Source of the DNA: Thecamonas trahens ATCC 50062 | Lineage: Eukaryota; Apusozoa; Apusomonadida; Apusomonadidae | Length of the DNA stretch: 64,000 nucleotides | NCBI RefSeq assembly: GCF_000142905.1 | Contig: NW_013657669.1 | Coordinates: 184,500-248,499 of the forward strand | Reading direction: 5' to 3' | In this document: positions 9,392 through 19,325 of the stretch, one piece after another | Position numbering within the stretch: the first letter of the stretch is position 1 | Layout: each line of letters starts with the position of its first letter | Notes under the pieces: generated by a model | Database searches by the model: none | What the model was told of the DNA's origin: nothing | Seen by the model: the letters and a program-made list of their open reading frames with translations, nothing else | Made by a program: the position numbers and the translations under genes

Positions 9392-10520
9392 GGTTCTGGG
9401 CCAGTGCGGAGCAAGATAGGTTTAAGCCTTGACCTCGCTCTCTGCGGGCAACGCTGGCTCTGACGGCGGGGCGAGGGTGGCGAGGAGTGGACGATGTAGG
9501 TGAGTAGGTCGGTGATGGAGACGATCCCAACGATGCGTGAGGTCGAGTCGACGCAGATGAGGCGGTGGGCGTGTGTGGCGCGGATGGTGTCGATGACGGA
9601 AGCGAGCGAGTCGTGCTTGGAGCAGGTGTGGACCGAGGGCGTGCGGAGGCGGTACTGCAGCGCCTCGTGGACTGAGATGTCCAGGTTGTCGTACGCCTGG
9701 GCCCGGGCGAGGTCGTAGACATCCGACTTGGAGTAGACGTCGATGACGACGCCCGTGGCGTCGATGATGGGGATGGCGGAGATGCGGCGCTCAAAGAAGA
9801 TGTTGAGGACAACAATGAGCGGAGTCTCGGCCGAGATGGTGATGACCGACTTGAAGACGCCGACGCCGAGGTCGAAAATCGACTCGTCCATGAACGGTGG
9901 GGTGTTGGAGACGGCGGCGGTGGCGGCGTCGATGATGTCCCAGTGAGTGAGGATGGCGAGGATGGTGTTGGTCTCGGGTCGACGATCGGCGCGCGGTGGA
10001 CGCCGTTGGAGAGAAGCATGAGCGCCGTGTGCAGGAGGTTGTCGGTCGGCTCGGCATACACAAGCTTGTGGATGAGTCGCCCGGGTGCGTCCGGGTCCGA
10101 CGCCGCCAGCTCGCGCCACCGCGAGATGGAGTACTCGACAAGCTCGTCCATGCCGGCAAGCGGCGAGCGGTAAAAGTGCTTAAGGACGGCAATAAAGTCG
10201 GTCATTGAGATAAGGCCGACGTACGCGCGCCGCTCGGCTTCCCACAACGGTGCCGAGCGCACATTGTTCTCCACAAGTACCTGGAACGCGTCCTTGACCA
10301 GCAGTCGCGTGTCGAGCACCACAACCTTGGACGACTCGGGCAGCAGGTCGTACGTCGTCACCTTGCGGAGCGCATCGCGGTAGACCCATCGCGGATCAAA
10401 AACCCCATCATCCCGGCGGTCTTCGCCGGCCAGGTCAGCGTCATCACCACCGCCACCAGCCTCTGGCGTCGTTCTGCTTCCACTTTCGTCCGCCTCGATT
10501 CCGTCCATCTCCAGAGCCAT
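9382..10520 (-). CDS. AMPK gamma subunit (SNF4-like), with one apparent frameshift
   Basis: This is the energy-sensing regulatory subunit of the SNF1/AMPK kinase, with four CBS motifs that bind AMP, ADP and ATP. CBS1 reads TTYDLLPESSKVVVLDT, NNVRSAPLWEAE and GLISMTDFIAVLKHFY. CBS2 ends NGVHRAPIVDP. CBS3 holds RRISAIPIIDATG and DVYSKSDVYDLA. CBS4 holds THAHRLICVDSTSR and GIVSITDLLTYIV. These are close to the family consensus, including the HR pair and the Asp of each motif. Reading changes frame near 9977: 'IVDP' is in one frame and 'ETNTILAILTHWDI' in the next. Adding one G (CCGAG to CCGGAG) restores a 379-residue protein with the expected IVDPETNT, so a one-base sequence error is likely. The start at 10520 (MALEMDG) precedes an acidic N-terminus. 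The alpha and beta partner genes are not here. Confidence 0.9.
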
Positions 10521-10939
10521 TTCTGTTCCTCCCGCAGCCCAACTCGCGCATGCATGTGAGTCTCTTGCGGCCACTAATAATCTCCTGAATCCAGCATGAC
10601 GCTCGATGGCGCTGTGGTGCCCTGTTCTGCTTGCAGCGCTCTCGGCTGTGGCTGTGGCTTCCTCTATGCAACTTTCGCCAGGCAGTCAGAGACAGCAGGC
10701 ACACACCCTCCCCTCCCCCTCCCCCTCCTCCTCCCCCTCTCCCTTCCCCTCCCCCCCCATCCCCTTCATCCCCTCAACACCCTCATGACCGTACCTGCCA
10801 GCGACTTCTCTGCATGGTCCGGGTCCAACACAGCTGTGGCAAGCGAGCCACCAACTCTATCGTCGTCCGAGTCCGAGTACGACGACGAGGCGAAGCGGCC
10901 GCCCATGGGAAGGATGGACATAGCCCCGTGCAAGTGTGT

Positions 10940-10971
<32 letters not shown>

Positions 10972-11532
10972 AGTTGTAGAGAGTCAATCCAGGCCAAGTG
11001 AAAGAGTCTCCACTACTTCTTCTCTCCCTGTGTGTGTATTCCCTAGGGGTATGCGGGAGGCAGAGCGAGAGAGAGAGAGAGCACAGGGGGGGGGGGGGGG
11101 GGGGAGGGGATGGAGATCGGTCTTTGGGAGCATGATTGATTGATTGATTGGATGTGTGTGTGTGTGTGTGTGTGTGATGATGGTGATAGGCAGGTGGGCG
11201 GGTGAGATCATCTTCATCGGATGGAGAATGGGGCTGGGTCAGTGGCTGGGGTAGCCGGTGCGGCCTTGCCGGTGTAGGCTTGCTGGTGTAGGCTTGCCCG
11301 TGCGGGGATCGAAGCTGAGGAACACTATGTTAGTCACATCGGTACGACGTAGTGAGGGTGGTGGGATGGGTAGAGGGGTGGGCGGGTGAGATCATGCCCA
11401 TCGGATGGAGGATGGAGGGGGAGCAGAGCTGGTGCGCCGCAATGGTGCAATGAGACAGGAGACAGCCCCCTCCCCTCCTCCCACGATACCCACCACACGC
11501 ACACCACTCTACGTCATCCGCCCACAACCGGC
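10521..11532. other. 1-kb microsatellite-rich intergenic region, divergent promoters
   Basis: This space separates the minus-strand AMPK gamma gene and the plus-strand helicase-like gene. It holds a CT-rich tract (10705-10790), (TG)n at 10935-10972, (GA)n at 11065-11080, poly-G at 11085-11104, a TGAT repeat at 11132-11150, a second (TG)n at 11153-11176, and a 40-bp motif present twice (about 11193 and 11376). One stretch may be coding: on the minus strand, ATG near 10920 opens MSILPMGGRFASSSYSDSDD and runs about 43 codons to a CAG|GTACGG donor near 10790. On the plus strand the same bases read MTVPASDFSAWSG. I could not link either to a gene. Confidence 0.6.
10927..11180. repeat. cluster of simple repeats: (TG)n, (GA)n, poly-G, (TGAT)n, (TG)n
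   Basis: Five different short-period repeats lie within 250 bp between two divergent genes. They are non-coding. Short open frames rich in His-Thr or Cys-Val across them are repeat artefacts. Confidence 0.9.
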
Positions 11533-14235
11533 ATGCAGCTGGCGCTTGCTTTGGCGGTAAGACGGAGAGCTGTAGCTCTGGCCATGGTGGGGACGGGCGT
11601 GACGCGACGAGAGACTCGGCGCTGGGGCGAGAGGCAAGGCGAGACGGGGAGGCGGGCAATGACGGCGATGTCGGTGGCAGAGCCATCGGCGGTAAAGGCG
11701 GTGGTCGACGAGTCGGCGCCCGTAACTGTTGTCCGCGGTGGCCCTGGGACGGGCAAGTCGACAGCTGCGGTGGCCAGAGTCCGTGCACTGGCGCACGCCG
11801 GACACGATGTGGTGCTGGTGGTACCGTCGCGGGCGGCGGCGGCGGCGGCGGAAGCAGCGCTCGACGACCACGCGGCGGTCTTAGGCGACCGCTATGCAGT
11901 CGCGACATGGCCGAAGTTTCTCGGCAGCCTGCTGCCGCGATCGAGGGCTAAGATGCCGGCGCCACACCCTCTGGCGGCAGCAACAGCGGCGGCTCTGGCG
12001 CATCCGCTTGGCGCACGGCTGTCGTCGTACGACGAGCCCGCGGCGGCAGTGGCGGCAGCTGAGAGTGACAAGCTGACGCTCAAGGCGACGGCAGTGGTCG
12101 TCGATGACGCGCAGGGCGCGTCGTTGCTGCATCTCGCCGCACTGCGTGCACTGGTCACTCGCCACGGCCTTGCTTCGCTGACGCTCATGATCGAAGACGG
12201 CCCGTTGGCTCTGCCGCCGCGGGCGCTCTCCGATGCTGTGGCGCGCGGGTGTATTGACGTGCCGAGCTCGTTTGCTCCGGCAGAAGTGGTGGTTCACGAG
12301 CTTGCCTACCGCTTTGTCCGCAACGAGGCTGCGGACCGGCTGCTGGCCTGCCCGCCGCCGGCTGGGCTTGCGTCGCCGACATGTGTCGAAGCCAGCTACA
12401 CGCGGTACGGATCCGAGGCTGCTGAGGCGAGCGCTGTCGCCGACACACTTGTGCATCTTGTGGTGAGCGAGGGCGTGCGGCCGGAGCGAGTGGCGGTGGT
12501 CACGCCATCGCATTCCGCGCTGCCGCGGCTGTGGACCTCGCTCCTCGACGCGTCGCTGCCTGTGGCATACTCGGGCTATCTCCCACACAGGCTACTGAAC
12601 CAGCCCGAAGTCCGGCTGTGTGCAAGCGTGCTCGAGCTGGCGGCTTCGCCGACGGGTGCATCCCCATTGGCGTGGACAACGCTGCTGGCATCGGGCCTGG
12701 TGGGAGTGGATGGTGAGGTCCTGAGCTTGGTGGCACGGGAAGCGCAGCACGGACGCGATAGCGTCCGGATCTACGACTTGCTGGCCGAGGATGAGCGCGC
12801 GTGCAAAGTGACCAGCGCGCTCGACATGCTGCATCTCGAGTGCAACCTGCCGGGCGCGTCGGTCGCGGGCCTTGTTGCCGACTTTGTCTTTTCGCGGTTG
12901 AGCGACGAGCTGTGCGACGAGCTGGGCGCCTTGTCCGGCAGCCGTGGCGCGCAGCAGATGGCCAACATGGAGGCATACTTTAAGCTCCTTTCGTCGCTCT
13001 CGACGTCCGCGGCGTACTCACCGGCAGCGGGGCGGCTGCTCCTTGCCACTCGCAACCTCGAGGCGGCCGGGGATGATCCGCGTGTGTTGCCGGCGGCGGT
13101 CGACGTCGGCCCGGCCGCGGGCGCAGTGGTCCTGGGCACGCCGTCGGTGCTGGCAGCAGGCACGCAGAGCTTCGACCATGTTTTCTACGTCGCTGCCGCG
13201 CGGCCGTCGGGCGAGCTTGTCCGCGAGTTGCGCCGCGCGAGTACCGATCCGGAGCTGCGCGCCTTTGCAGCGGGCACGCTCGGTCTGACCTGGCGCGAAT
13301 CCCCGCAGCCATTGGCCTTGTCGGCGTTGGGTGCAGCAGCGGCGCGGGCACACAAGGCGCTCCACATTACCAGCGGGTCTGGGGTCCTCTCGCTGGATCC
13401 GGCAGTAGCCAAGGTGCTCGGAGTGCCGGCCGAGGCGGTGCAGGAGCGGCAGAGCGCGCCACGGAGTGCTCGAGATGTCAAGCTCGTCGGCCCACACTAC
13501 GCACTCTCGGCTCTGGGAGCGGAGGCGCTGGCGGCAGCAGTGGCAGACCCGGTGCGGCGAGCAGCGACGCTAGCCGAGGCCACGACCTGCCCTGCGCGAC
13601 TGTACTTTGCTCACGAGCTGGGCGTCACAGGCAGTCCGCGGCCGGCAACAACCGCGGGGGTAGCAGCTGGCGCTCGGGCCGCTGCGCTGCCGCACGTGGT
13701 GGGCGGAGAGGGGATGGCGGCTCGTGAGGCCTACAACGCCTGGTGGGTCCAAGTTGGCGGATTTGACCTCCCGCCGCAGGTCCCGGCATACCGCGACGGC
13801 ATGGCGGCGATCGAGGCCGCCTGCGCCTCCGGCCCGTGGGCTGCTGAAGACCTGATCGTGGACGCCTCCGCCGGAGTGGTCCTCGCGGTACAGCGCGAGT
13901 GCATTGCCGGCTACACGCTGGCGCTTGACGATGCAAGCAAGAGCCTGGCCCGGGCGAGTAGGGTGGGCTCGCTCCTGCGAGTTGTCGCCGCCCAAGCCGG
14001 GCCCGAGTGGAGCGGCGAGCTGGTGATGACCGAAGTTTCAACCGGCGACGTGGCGAGCCGCAAGTGGAGCCCGCGGCTGCGGGCGCTATCGCGCAAGGCA
14101 GTGGCCGCCGCGGATGAGCTACTTGCGCGTGTGACGGGCAGCAGTGGCGGTGAGATGGAGGCGTGGCCGAGCCGGCGCGCCTGTCTCGGGTGCAGCTGGC
14201 GGAGCGTGTGCCCATCGAGCGAGGCGGCGTCGTGA
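11533..14235 (+). CDS. AddB/AdnAB-like UvrD-type helicase-nuclease homologue, degenerate
   Basis: The 900-residue protein has the order of bacterial AddB and AdnA/AdnB subunits, which resect DNA ends for recombination. Walker A is G69-S76 (GGPGTGKS), followed by DVVLVVPSRAAAAAAEAAL. Motif II is degenerate (VVVDDAQG). The segment LLNQPEVRLCASVLELAASP matches the 'E.. .l.. lL.l...P' signature of UvrD-family domain 2. Motif III (GDxxQ), the 'KGLEFD' motif (here AAGTQSFDHVFYV) and motif VI (here AAAARAHKALHIT) have lost key residues. The C-terminal PD-(D/E)XK region keeps all four cysteines of an AddB-type 4Fe-4S cluster (C686 in TTCPARLYF; C884, C887, C893), but the catalytic (D/E)xK reads E834-V-S. 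The first 45 residues are Arg-rich with few acids, like a mitochondrial presequence. No intron is seen. A bacterial or organellar origin is inferred. Confidence 0.72.
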   Translation: MQLALALAVRRRAVALAMVGTGVTRRETRRWGERQGETGRRAMTAMSVAEPSAVKAVVDESAPVTVVRGGPGTGKSTAAVARVRALAHAGHDVVLVVPSRAAAAAAEAALDDHAAVLGDRYAVATWPKFLGSLLPRSRAKMPAPHPLAAATAAALAHPLGARLSSYDEPAAAVAAAESDKLTLKATAVVVDDAQGASLLHLAALRALVTRHGLASLTLMIEDGPLALPPRALSDAVARGCIDVPSSFAPAEVVVHELAYRFVRNEAADRLLACPPPAGLASPTCVEASYTRYGSEAAEASAVADTLVHLVVSEGVRPERVAVVTPSHSALPRLWTSLLDASLPVAYSGYLPHRLLNQPEVRLCASVLELAASPTGASPLAWTTLLASGLVGVDGEVLSLVAREAQHGRDSVRIYDLLAEDERACKVTSALDMLHLECNLPGASVAGLVADFVFSRLSDELCDELGALSGSRGAQQMANMEAYFKLLSSLSTSAAYSPAAGRLLLATRNLEAAGDDPRVLPAAVDVGPAAGAVVLGTPSVLAAGTQSFDHVFYVAAARPSGELVRELRRASTDPELRAFAAGTLGLTWRESPQPLALSALGAAAARAHKALHITSGSGVLSLDPAVAKVLGVPAEAVQERQSAPRSARDVKLVGPHYALSALGAEALAAAVADPVRRAATLAEATTCPARLYFAHELGVTGSPRPATTAGVAAGARAAALPHVVGGEGMAAREAYNAWWVQVGGFDLPPQVPAYRDGMAAIEAACASGPWAAEDLIVDASAGVVLAVQRECIAGYTLALDDASKSLARASRVGSLLRVVAAQAGPEWSGELVMTEVSTGDVASRKWSPRLRALSRKAVAAADELLARVTGSSGGEMEAWPSRRACLGCSWRSVCPSSEAAS

Positions 14236-14242
14236 GTAGGTG

Positions 14243-15322
14243 TCATGCGCCCTGGATGAGCGGTGCCCGCTCAGACGGCGCCGAGTCTGGCGGCGGCGTG
14301 CGATGTGTGGCGTGCATGAGAGCGAGGGCAGCAAGGATGGTAGCCATGCCGGCGGCAGGCCAGAGGAGTGCCACGCCCTGGCCGGCCCACTCGTGGAAGA
14401 AGAGCGCTCCCTCGATGGCGGCGACGACCGGGACGGCAAAGTCGACGCCGACCTGCCGGACGGCGCCGAGCTCGCGGACAAGCACAAACTGGAGGAGGTA
14501 GGCAAGACACGATCCGCCAAGCCCGAGGTAAACCACGCCGCCCCACGCCGAGCCGTCCATCGACGCCAGCCACGCCATACGCGCTGGGTAATGGTGGCTG
14601 AGCGAGAGCGGATGCCATGTGTCGACAGCGGCGGCAGCAATGACCGCGACAACCGCGCCAGCAGCGGTCTGTGCCAGGGCCAGCCGCACGTATGAGAGGC
14701 GCGGCCCAAGGACGGCTTCGGCTACGACGGCGGCTGCGCCTTTGCATGCCGCGGCGACGAGGACGAGGCTGTATCCCAACAGCGTGTCCGAGACCGGGCG
14801 AGCCGTGGCGTGCTTGCCCGACTTGCCGGCGAGCGCCTCGGCATAGAGCAGGGCAACGCCAGCGAGGCCAAGCGCGAGTGCCGGCCACAGCGCACGGCCA
14901 AGCGTGGGTGGACGGCGAGCGAGCGCGACGAGCGCGGCGGCGATGAGCGGCGAGGTGGCAGCGAGGACGGCTACGACGCCGATGTTGATCCCGAGATTCA
15001 TGGCGATGGGATAGAGGGTGTACGGGATGACATTGTTGAGTAGCGCCATAGCGGTGGCAGTCCGGGCGAGAGCAAGCCCCGACAGTGGAAGCTTGCGCTC
15101 ATCGGCAGCGAGCACGTCCAGAGCCTCATGCCGCCTCCGCCCAAGTCGATGCAGCACCGGCGAGGTGACGCCGAGCGCAGCGGCACCGATGACCAAGCGC
15201 AAGGCGGTGAGCGAGAGTGGCGGGACATGAGCTTTGGCGACCTTGGTAAAGGCAAAGGCCGAGCCGGCAACAAGGGCCAGTGTGGCAAAGGCAGCCGCGA
15301 TGGCAAGCGGATGCATGGCCAT
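14243..15322 (-). CDS. DMT-superfamily (EamA-like) membrane transporter
   Basis: This is a 359-residue integral membrane protein with about ten hydrophobic segments in two similar halves, the layout of EamA/DMT drug-metabolite transporters. The first helix follows the start directly (HPLAIAAAFATLALVAG, then SAFAFTKVAKAHVPPLSL). It is followed by LRLVIGAAALGV, the typical 'R...a' second helix. The pattern LLNNVIPYTLYPIAMNLG, then GVVAVLAATSPLIAAALVAL, and later LGGSCLAYLLQFVLVREL and PVVAAIEGALFFHE, fits the family's paired repeats. The substrate cannot be told. ATG 15322 puts the start at the first helix. An upstream in-frame ATG at 15481 would add 53 Arg/Ser-rich residues. The stop is 7 bp from that of the convergent helicase-like gene, and the 5' end faces uS7 across 177 bp. 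Confidence 0.78.
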   Translation of the reverse strand: MAMHPLAIAAAFATLALVAGSAFAFTKVAKAHVPPLSLTALRLVIGAAALGVTSPVLHRLGRRRHEALDVLAADERKLPLSGLALARTATAMALLNNVIPYTLYPIAMNLGINIGVVAVLAATSPLIAAALVALARRPPTLGRALWPALALGLAGVALLYAEALAGKSGKHATARPVSDTLLGYSLVLVAAACKGAAAVVAEAVLGPRLSYVRLALAQTAAGAVVAVIAAAAVDTWHPLSLSHHYPARMAWLASMDGSAWGGVVYLGLGGSCLAYLLQFVLVRELGAVRQVGVDFAVPVVAAIEGALFFHEWAGQGVALLWPAAGMATILAALALMHATHRTPPPDSAPSERAPLIQGA

Positions 15323-15499
15323 GGCCGGCGGAGCAGGCCGCGAGGCAGAGGCTGGGGAAAGACGGTCCGCGGTGGTGAACTCGTTTCGCGCGAGCGATAG
15401 AGTCGAAACTGGGAGTGAGCGAAAAGTGAGAAACAGAGTTGAGGGTTGCCGATTTGCGCGAGCTCGTTTACTTGCCACCATCTCTCTCGTGAATCAATC

Positions 15500-16763
15500 A
15501 TGGCAGCCATTGAGGGTGTCAAGCTCTTCGGCAAGTGGTACGTGGACAACCGAGCGCTTCCAGCATCTCATCCCCCCCTGCCTCCAGCAACCATACACAG
15601 TGGACATTGTGTACTGCAGCACCAACGCGGCCTCTGCTCTTGCATCCCCTCTGCGCTGCGGCGCTCTCTGCCCCCATGCCTCGCCACGGGTGGCCGAGGA
15701 GCAGCGAGCGACGATTTTATGTTTGCGTCCCCATCCCGTCACCGGCGACTGCGGCCTTGGGTGAGAGCCAGCTGCAGCCTGGTAATGCCCGCACCCCCCG
15801 CACCTCGATGATTACTCACTCTACCACATGTGCTTCTTTGCTATCCCCTTGCTTGTGTGCGGTTATAGGTCGTTCGACGACATCGAGGTCAACGACATTG
15901 CGCTCATGGTACGATCAGGCCAATGGCCCATTTTTGCCCGCACTCGCACACGGCCACACACACAGCGACCAGGAGCGTCCCACGCAAGCTGTTATCATGC
16001 TGCAGGACCATGCGCTGATGCACCGGTACCGGCGCGTTTATGGCTGTCGCTCTCTTCCGCATCTGCAGTCGCTGTGTGGCTGTGCTGGGTGTGGGAGCTC
16101 GTGGTGGGCGGTGGATGGCGGCGAAAGACTTTGTGTCTGCCGGGCGGCAGCAGGCCACCCCAGGGACATGGGGAATGAGAGGGAAGGGGGATATAGGCAC
16201 GGGAGAACTCACGGGATATTTGTTGTGTTTGTGTGAATGTGATTATGTGGGGATAGGACTACATTGCTGTCAAGCCCAAGTCTGCGCAGTTCCTCCCGCA
16301 CTCTGCTGGTCGCTGGCAGGTCAAGCGCTTCCGCAAGGCCACGTGCCCGATTGTGGAGCGCATGACGTGCTCGATGATGATGCACGGCCGTAACTCCGGC
16401 AAGAAGCTCATGGCTGTGCGGATCATCAAGCACTGCTTCGAGATCATCCACCTGCTCACGGACCAGAACCCGATCCAGGTGCTCGTTGACGCCGTCGCCA
16501 ACGCCGGTGCCCGTGAGGACTCGACCCGTGTCGGCTCGCACGGTACCGCCCGCCGCCAGGCCGTCGATGTCTCGCCGCTCCGCCGCGTCAACACGGCCAT
16601 CTACCTCATCTCGGTCGGTGCCCGTAACTCGGCCTTCCGCAACATCAAGACCATCGCCGAGTGCCTCGCCGACGAGATCATCAACGCCGCCAAGGGCTCG
16701 TCGAACTCGTACGCCATCAAGAAGCGTGACGAGACAGAGCGCGTTGCCGTCTCCAACCGCTAA
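15500..16763 (+). CDS. RPS5: 40S ribosomal protein uS7 (RPS5), three exons
   Basis: This is the universal small-subunit head protein next to the mRNA exit channel and E site. The exons can be set exactly. Exon 1 15500-15537 encodes [12 protein letters not shown] plus TG. Exon 2 15869-15908 completes W and encodes [13 protein letters not shown]. Exon 3 16257-16763 starts [19 protein letters not shown]. The spliced protein is 194 residues and nearly invariant with other eukaryotes: [51 protein letters not shown] and the C-terminus VSNR. Donors are GTACGT and GTACGA, acceptors TTATAG and GGATAG, and both introns carry ACTCAC 44-50 bases before the acceptor. The intron lengths of 331 and 348 bp are long for such short exons. 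Confidence 0.97.
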
Positions 16764-17287
16764 AGGAAGCGTTACCTCCTCATGTGCTTTGGTCAGAGTG
16801 GGAGGCGAAGGAGAGGAACGTGGCGCGAGCTGGGCTTCTGCTCGCTCTCGCACACGTGACGAGAGAGACCGGGAGAGCCAAAGAGAGAGAGAGAGAGAGA
16901 GACACGCACTGCACCCCTCCCCCCCCCACACACACACGCCAGAAGCTTTACTACGAGACGGAGTGAGGCTGTCTGCTGTGTTTGCATGGCAGCAGAGACT
17001 AGCTCCTCCGGCGCTGTGGCCGAGTGTCGGGTGGTGGTCGAGGCCGGCGAGGAGTTTGTGGACGGGTACGCAAGCCAAGGCGGCGAGGGCCGGTGGGAGG
17101 GGGAGGGGAGGGGCATGAGGGGGGAATGGGGTTTATGCCATTTGCTGGAGGTTGTAGGGTAGGGTGAGGGCATGGGCGGTGGCTGGCTGACTGAGTAGAC
17201 GGCGGCTGATGGCGGTGCGGTGCGGACGCGGGGGACGCGGCGGACGCAGTGGACGCTGACTCACACGGGCTGGCTTTCTCGCGGACG
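16764..17287. other. intergenic region between uS7 and the hSac2 gene
   Basis: These 524 bp contain a (GA)n run near 16880-16900 and a C-rich then CA-rich run at 16917-16940, but no supportable exon. They should hold the uS7 3' UTR and the promoter of the next gene. Confidence 0.5.
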
Positions 17288-17809
17288 ATGGAAACCGGGG
17301 AGTGGGTCGGGGGTAGCTGGGAGGTCGTCTCGATTAACCAGTGGGACGTGGAGCAGGTGCGGGTGCTGATTCTGTCGACGGCGGCGCTGTATCGGATCAA
17401 GTACAAGGCATCGAGCGGAGAGATCCTCCACCATCATCGCCAGCCGCTCGACGACATCTGCAGGATCCAGATCGGCCGGTTTGTGTTTGGCACCTTTGCG
17501 GTGGCACGGCTCTTTCGATCAGCAGCCGACGAGGACGGCATAGTTGGCTTACGGATCTTCTCAGCCGAGCATCGTGGCGGCTCGTCGCTGCTGGATGAGG
17601 CGCAGCCTTTTCGAACGTATCGTGCGGCGCGGGCGGCGCTGGTGGACCTGGCCTCGCCTGACGCGCTCGTTCGCAGCATCGCCGACGCGATCCTGGTCGC
17701 GCAGGACGAGGCGCTCGGCAGGCGGTGCACACTCGACGAGTTTGACATCAAGCGGTCGAACGTGCTCGGCCCGCTCTCCGTGGTGCGCAACAAGCTGAGC
17801 GGCGTGTAG
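17288..17809 (+). CDS. hSac2/TPRG1L-type domain protein
   Basis: This is a 173-residue protein consisting mainly of one PH-like domain of the hSac2 (INPP5F)/TPRG1 type. The sequence GGSWEVVSINQWDVEQVRV, then LILSTAALYRIKYKAS, resembles the start of TPRG1L ('W..TEIDHWN.E.ERLVLVT..SL..CKYD'). After it come ICRIQIGRFVFGTF and, later, GLRIFS. The C-terminal helix region (DLASPDALVRSIADAILVAQ) is also found after this fold in TPRG1-like proteins. The animal homologue associates with synaptic vesicles; INPP5F is an endosomal phosphoinositide phosphatase, but no phosphatase domain is present here. The start is ATG 17288; upstream ATGs run into stops. The stop is 9 bp from the stop of the convergent HMG gene. 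Confidence 0.6.
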   Translation: METGEWVGGSWEVVSINQWDVEQVRVLILSTAALYRIKYKASSGEILHHHRQPLDDICRIQIGRFVFGTFAVARLFRSAADEDGIVGLRIFSAEHRGGSSLLDEAQPFRTYRAARAALVDLASPDALVRSIADAILVAQDEALGRRCTLDEFDIKRSNVLGPLSVVRNKLSGV

Positions 17810-17818
17810 GGGAGGTGT

Positions 17819-19276
17819 TTACGCCGACGATTCCGAGTCGTCGTCGTCGTCGTCGTCGTTGTCATCGTCGTCGTCAGTGGCATCGGCAGCTTCGGCAGAG
17901 GCCTTGGCATCGGCAGCGACAGCCTCGGCGGCGGCAGTCTTGGCGGCGCGCGAGTGAGCGGACCGCGGTGCAATCTCGGCGCTCGCCTTGGACGAGGCCG
18001 ACTGCTGGGCGGCCTTGGCAGCCTTGGCCTTGGCGCGTTTCTGGGCGCGGGCGGCATCCTTTTTGGAGAGCTCCTTCTTGACGAGAGCGTCGTAGTCGGC
18101 GCGCTCGGCTGCGGCGCGCGTCTCATGGTCGGCGCGCTCGCTCGAGTGGAGGCTCTCCCAATCAGCGTTGAGGCGGTCAAAGACGGCGACGAGGTCGAGC
18201 GGCGCGCCCGGCTCGGTGTCGGCGAGAACGGCGCGCGCAGCGCGCTCGCGGTTGTTGTCAAAGTAGATGGAGCGGGCGGAGCGCGGGAGGGCAATGCCGG
18301 CCGGGATGGCATCGGCGTGGATGTAGGCATTGTGCGGGAAGCGGACCTTGTAGGTGGCGAGCTTTGCGGCGTAGGCCTTCTCTTCCTCCTTGGCGCGGGC
18401 AATGTACTTGGCCTTGTCCTCGTCCGAGGTGTTTGTCCAGGCCACCTTGCGGGCCTCCTTGTAGGACATGGCGTGCTCCTTTGCGTAGTCGACGGTGGCA
18501 AGGTGGTCCGGCCGCGGCGGACGCTTGGGTTTGAACGGGTCGGCGGTCGTCCGCTGGCCGGGGTGCAGGCGGAAGAAGGCCTCGAGCTGGACGAGCTCAA
18601 TTGCAGCGAGGCGGGCGTGCTCAGCCTCAAATGGCTCGCGGTCCATGGCTGGAAGCGACTCGAAGCGCTCCTTGCCCTCGGCGAGCTTGGATCGGTACTC
18701 GGGCGTGGTCACGTTGAGCGAGGCGAGCTCGGGGTAGAGGTGGCGAGCAAAGAGCTCCGCTGCCGGCTTGGCCCGCTTTGGCCGCCGAATGGCGGCGCGG
18801 GTCTTGCGGGTCCGGCCGGTGCCGCGCGTGATGGCAGCGGCAAGAACCGGCGGGAAGAGGTCGCCATCCACGCCCGGCCCGTCGATGGCGGCCTTCTCCA
18901 GCGCGCCAGGCGCGTAGTACGGGAACTTGTCAATAAAGGCCTCCAGAACTGCCTCTGATTGGCGGCACGCCGGGCGTCCACGGCGGCGTGGGCCATAAAC
19001 TGCGCCCGCTCTCCTGGCGACAGCGCCGCATACCGCGCCTTGATCCGGGTGACCTTGTCGGTGTGGGCCATGTCGGCGTACTCGGCCTTTGCACCCTCGT
19101 GGGTGGAGAAAATGATGTTGACGTTCCGCGCAGCGGTGACCTTGTTGGCATCCGCCAGCGCCTTGCCAGCCATCGGCCGCCCATGCTTAGCCTTGTGCAT
19201 GTTCCGCACCACACGTCGCGCCGACGGCAGCAGCGGCACAGAAGCCAGCACTGGCACGCTCTCCATTTCCGTCACT

Positions 19277-19325
<49 letters not shown>

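Noticed and set aside
11533-14235. Bacterial contamination as the source of the helicase-nuclease gene
   Set aside because: It lies on the same contig stretch, 7 bp from a eukaryote-style neighbour and 1.3 kb from the intron-bearing uS7 gene, with the same base composition.
15323-15481. N-terminal extension of the DMT transporter to ATG 15481
   Set aside because: The added residues are Arg/Ser/Thr-rich and unlike the rest, and the start would nearly overlap the uS7 start at 15500.
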